Assembly (NCBI GenBank): GCA_958438955.1
Contig: CAUBTS010000047.1
Location: 1-14,977, forward strand
Direction of reading: 5' to 3'
DNA from: an uncultured Collinsella sp.
GTDB lineage: Bacteria > Actinomycetota > Coriobacteriia > Coriobacteriales > Coriobacteriaceae
DNA: 14,977 nucleotides
Shown here piece by piece: positions 12,720 through 14,977 of this stretch (position 1 is the first letter of the stretch; the number at the start of each line of letters is the position of its first letter). A program made the translations under genes and the position numbers. The notes below the pieces were generated by a model. It worked only from the letters and a program-made list of their open reading frames with translations. It searched no databases and was not told where the DNA came from.

Positions 12720-13934
12720 ATGAAATACGACTTCACTTCAATCATCGACCGCCACGGCATGGACTCCATCGCCGTTGACTCCTGGGGCGAGATCCCCGGT
12801 ATGGCTCCGAACGCACCCGACGAGGGCTTCGACCGCATTCCCATGTGGGTGGCCGACATGAATTTTGCTACGGTCCCCACGGTCCAGGAGCACATCATTC
12901 AGCGTGCCCAGCACCCCATGTTTGGCTATTTCGATCCGCGCCCCGAGTACTTCGACCGCATCATCGAATGGCAGAGCCGCCGTAATGGCGTCGAGGGCCT
13001 GGCACCTGAGCATATCGGCTACGAAAACGGCGTGCTGGGCGGCGTCGTGTCGACGTTGCGCGCGTATGTCCAGCCGGGCGATGCGGTGCTGGTCCACAGC
13101 CCCACCTACATTGGCTTTACCAAGTCTATCGAAGCCGCGGGCTATCGCATTGTCCACAGCCCGCTTAAACTCGACGACCAGGGCGTGTGGCGTATGGACT
13201 TTGAGGACATGGAGTGCAAACTCGCCCAAAACCACATCCATGCCGCGGTGTTCTGCTCGCCGCACAATCCCTGCGGCCGCGTATGGGAGCGCGACGAAAT
13301 CGAGCACGCCATGGACATCTATCGCCAGCACGATTGCGTGGTGATTTCGGACGAGATTTGGTCCGATATCATCCTGCCGGGGCACAAGCACATCCCGACG
13401 CAGTCGGTGAGCGAGGATGCCCGCATGCGCACGGTTGCCCTCTATGCGCCGAGCAAGACGTTTAACCTGGCGGGCCTTGTCGGCAGCTGCCACATTGTCT
13501 ACAACGAGACGCTGCGTGACCGCATCTGCGCCGTGTCCAACAAGACCCACTACAACGAGATGAATGTCCTCTCCATGCATGCGCTTATCGGTGCCTACCA
13601 GCCGCAGGGCTACGAGTGGGTGGACGAGCTCAACCAGGTGCTTGCCGGCAATATCGAGTACTTCTGCGATTACGTGGACGGGCATTTTGAGGGCGTGTCC
13701 TATTCGCGTCCGCAGGGCACGTACATGGTGTTTCTGGACTGCACCGAGTGGTGTCGCGAGCATGGCCGCGATATTCAGTGGCTGCTCGACGAGGGGGCGC
13801 GCGTGGGCGTGGGATATCAGGACGGCCGCCCGTTCCACGGGCCCTGCCACATTCGCGTGAATCTGGCGCTGCCGCTTTCGCGCGTAAAGGAAGCGTGCGA
13901 CCGCCTGGACCGCTACGTTTTTAATGCACGGTAA
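12720..13934 (+). CDS. MalY/PatB-family PLP-dependent C-S lyase or aminotransferase
   Basis: A 404-residue fold-type I PLP enzyme. Motifs: MWVADMNF (42-49), SPTYIGF (128-134), the PHNPCG turn (181-186), SDEIWSDI (210-217) and the PLP lysine Lys246 in APSKTFNLAGL, with a C-terminal HIRVNLALP that binds the carboxylate. This is the MalY/PatB branch of class I aminotransferases, whose members split cystathionine or cysteine conjugates to pyruvate, ammonia and a thiol; some members are true aminotransferases. The usual DSxKWD near the N-terminus is replaced by DSIAVDSWGEIPG, so the substrate range may differ. ATG 12720 has GGGAG at about 6 bases; the open frame to 12582 overlaps trmO and is not needed. 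A hairpin follows the stop. Confidence 0.9.
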   Translation: MKYDFTSIIDRHGMDSIAVDSWGEIPGMAPNAPDEGFDRIPMWVADMNFATVPTVQEHIIQRAQHPMFGYFDPRPEYFDRIIEWQSRRNGVEGLAPEHIGYENGVLGGVVSTLRAYVQPGDAVLVHSPTYIGFTKSIEAAGYRIVHSPLKLDDQGVWRMDFEDMECKLAQNHIHAAVFCSPHNPCGRVWERDEIEHAMDIYRQHDCVVISDEIWSDIILPGHKHIPTQSVSEDARMRTVALYAPSKTFNLAGLVGSCHIVYNETLRDRICAVSNKTHYNEMNVLSMHALIGAYQPQGYEWVDELNQVLAGNIEYFCDYVDGHFEGVSYSRPQGTYMVFLDCTEWCREHGRDIQWLLDEGARVGVGYQDGRPFHGPCHIRVNLALPLSRVKEACDRLDRYVFNAR

Positions 13935-13949
13935 GTGAGCGCTGCATGC

Positions 13950-13981
13950 GGGGCCTTCTGCCAAGTCGGCTGGAAGGCCCC
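13950..13981 (+). terminator. Possible terminator after the lyase gene
   Basis: The stem GGGGCCTTC (13950-13958) with GAAGGCCCC (13973-13981) and a 14-base loop, 15 bases after the stop. There is no T-run, so it may be weak or Rho-assisted. Confidence 0.5.
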
Positions 13982-14004
13982 ACATGGTAAAACGTCTGTA
14001 GCCA

Positions 14005-14036
14005 TTGGGCACTCGTGTGGTTTTGTTTGCTATTAT
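14005..14036 (+). promoter_or_regulatory. Possible promoter of the binding-protein operon
   Basis: TTGGGC (14005-14010) and an extended -10-like TGCTATTAT (14028-14036) in an AT-rich patch. The 20-bp spacer is long, so the -35 assignment is weak. Confidence 0.35.
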
Positions 14037-14078
14037 TTTTTACCATTTCAGTCTGTAAACAGGATCGTATGGAGCTCG

Positions 14079-14948
14079 ATGAAAAGGTCCCGTCGCTCGG
14101 TTGCCATTTCGTTGTTTGTTGCGCTTGCGGTAGCGTGCGCCTTTGTCGTAGCGATAGCCGGCTGTTCCGGGTCGAATGGCAGAGCCTCGACGTCTGCATT
14201 AGAAGGCCTGGATGCCTCGCAGGCCAAAGACGACAACCTTAAGACGCTCAACGTCGGCAGCGACCTCTATCCACCGTTTGTGTATACCGACGAGTACGGC
14301 GATATCGTTGGCCTGGATGTCGAGATATTGACCGAGGCTTTGACTCGCATTGGTTACAAGCCAAAATACCAGCTGATCGATTGGGAAAAGAAGAAAGAGC
14401 TGCTGGCGAGCGGCGAACTCGATTGTGTCATGGGCAGCTTTAGCATGACGGGTCGCGAAAACGAGTATCGTTGGGCCGGCCCGTACCTTGCGAGCCGCCA
14501 GGTGGTCGCGGTCGATCCCCAGAGCGATATCTACACGCTTGCCGATCTTGAGGATAAGGTCGTGGCGGTTCAATCCACCACCAAGCCCGAGGACATTTTG
14601 CTCAATCGCACAAATGAAAACGTTCCGCAGATCAAAGAGCTCTACAGTTTTTCGGACCGTTCATACCTGAACCCGGCACTCGTCGAGGGTCTGGTCGACG
14701 CCATCGCCGCGCATGAGTCCTCGCTGCTCACCTACGAAAAAGACTATGGCGTAACGTATCGCATTTTGGATGAGCCGCTGCTAGAGGTTGGTTTGGGCAC
14801 CGCTTTCGATATCAACGATACGCGCGGCATCGACGTTAAGCTCACCCGTGCCTACCAGGAAATGCTTGCCGATGGCACCATGGAACGTCTGGTGTCAAAG
14901 TACTTTGATGACCCTTCGCCATTTTTGAATATGGAGGGCCTGTCATGA
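14079..14948 (+). CDS. Amino-acid ABC transporter substrate-binding lipoprotein (SBP family 3)
   Basis: A 289-residue extracellular solute-binding protein. It has a lipoprotein signal: basic MKRSRR, a hydrophobic stretch, and a lipobox ending in AGC with Cys29 as the anchor. After a short linker comes the bilobed family-3 fold: LNVGSDLYPPFVYTDEYGDIVGLDVEILTEAL, LIDWEKKKELLASGELDCVMGSFSMTGRENEYRWAGPYL, LADLEDKVVAVQSTT and a C-terminal YQEMLADGTMERLVSKYF. ATG 14079 has GGAG 4 bases upstream; a frame opening at 13935 adds unlikely residues. The stop overlaps the next start as ATGA. Family members bind polar amino acids or cystine, and the lyase upstream fits sulphur amino acids, but this is only context. 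In this class such proteins also serve as the sensor part of signalling systems. Confidence 0.9.
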   Translation: MKRSRRSVAISLFVALAVACAFVVAIAGCSGSNGRASTSALEGLDASQAKDDNLKTLNVGSDLYPPFVYTDEYGDIVGLDVEILTEALTRIGYKPKYQLIDWEKKKELLASGELDCVMGSFSMTGRENEYRWAGPYLASRQVVAVDPQSDIYTLADLEDKVVAVQSTTKPEDILLNRTNENVPQIKELYSFSDRSYLNPALVEGLVDAIAAHESSLLTYEKDYGVTYRILDEPLLEVGLGTAFDINDTRGIDVKLTRAYQEMLADGTMERLVSKYFDDPSPFLNMEGLS

Positions 14949-14977
14949 TCGATGCACCCGACCATGCCGCTCAGGAG
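14945..14977 (+). CDS. Start of a gene coupled to the binding protein (cut by window end)
   Basis: The ATG at 14945 overlaps the upstream stop codon (ATGA), and the frame stays open for the 11 codons visible (MIDAPDHAAQE). This overlap indicates translational coupling. The fragment is too short to identify; a permease would normally turn hydrophobic soon, and this start is polar, so an ATPase or a signalling protein (for example a sensor kinase) is also plausible. Confidence 0.6.
   Translation, partial: MIDAPDHAAQE

Noticed and set aside
1..14977. CRISPR array, tRNA or rRNA genes
   Set aside because: No regularly spaced repeats and no cloverleaf or rRNA-like stretches were seen by eye; a tRNAscan or Rfam run could still find a missed small RNA.

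Overview
The window reads as the chromosome of a gut actinobacterium of the class Coriobacteriia, most like Collinsella. I base this on the fairly high GC content, the codon preference, the protein styles (coriobacterial MFS carriers, a MalY/PatB-type lyase, an XRE-zinc ribbon-TipAS regulator) and many short palindromic repeats at gene ends. This is inference from reading alone; no database was searched.

Layout. 1-335 is the 3' end of an FtsX/MacB-type ABC permease gene, followed by a palindrome. 436-6514 is a metabolic island: an MFS carrier gene, a strong terminator, a convergent tetR gene, and then, divergent from tetR, an apparent operon of a PAD/agmatine-deiminase-family enzyme, an ornithine-carbamoyltransferase-family enzyme and a second MFS carrier closely related to the first, closed by a terminator. 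TetR-operator-like palindromes sharing a CGGTAGG-type half-site lie in the promoter of the first carrier and twice in the tetR/deiminase intergenic region, so one regulator plausibly controls the whole island. The two enzymes together fit a guanidino -> ureido -> amine + carbamoyl phosphate route, but active-site motifs differ from the textbook enzymes and no carbamate kinase gene is present, so the substrate is open.

6436-6883 holds no gene but a nested set of palindromes, including a hairpin element of about 183 bp. A tRNA-dihydrouridine synthase gene follows (6884-7837). 7838-10566 is an accessory stretch: a 54-bp palindrome, a 58-bp repeat that acts as a minus-strand terminator and recurs identically at 10509, an orphan RHH antitoxin-like gene with its own operator, a 25-bp palindrome, a 243-bp MITE-like inverted-repeat element, and a 1508-bp IS256-family insertion sequence with an 8-bp target duplication and a frameshifted transposase.

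10604-14977 returns to ordinary genes: glutaredoxin and an XRE/zinc-ribbon/TipAS regulator on the minus strand, then trmO, a MalY/PatB-type C-S lyase and an amino-acid-binding lipoprotein on the plus strand, the last overlapping (ATGA) the start of a gene cut by the window end. I see no rRNA, tRNA, CRISPR array or replication origin.
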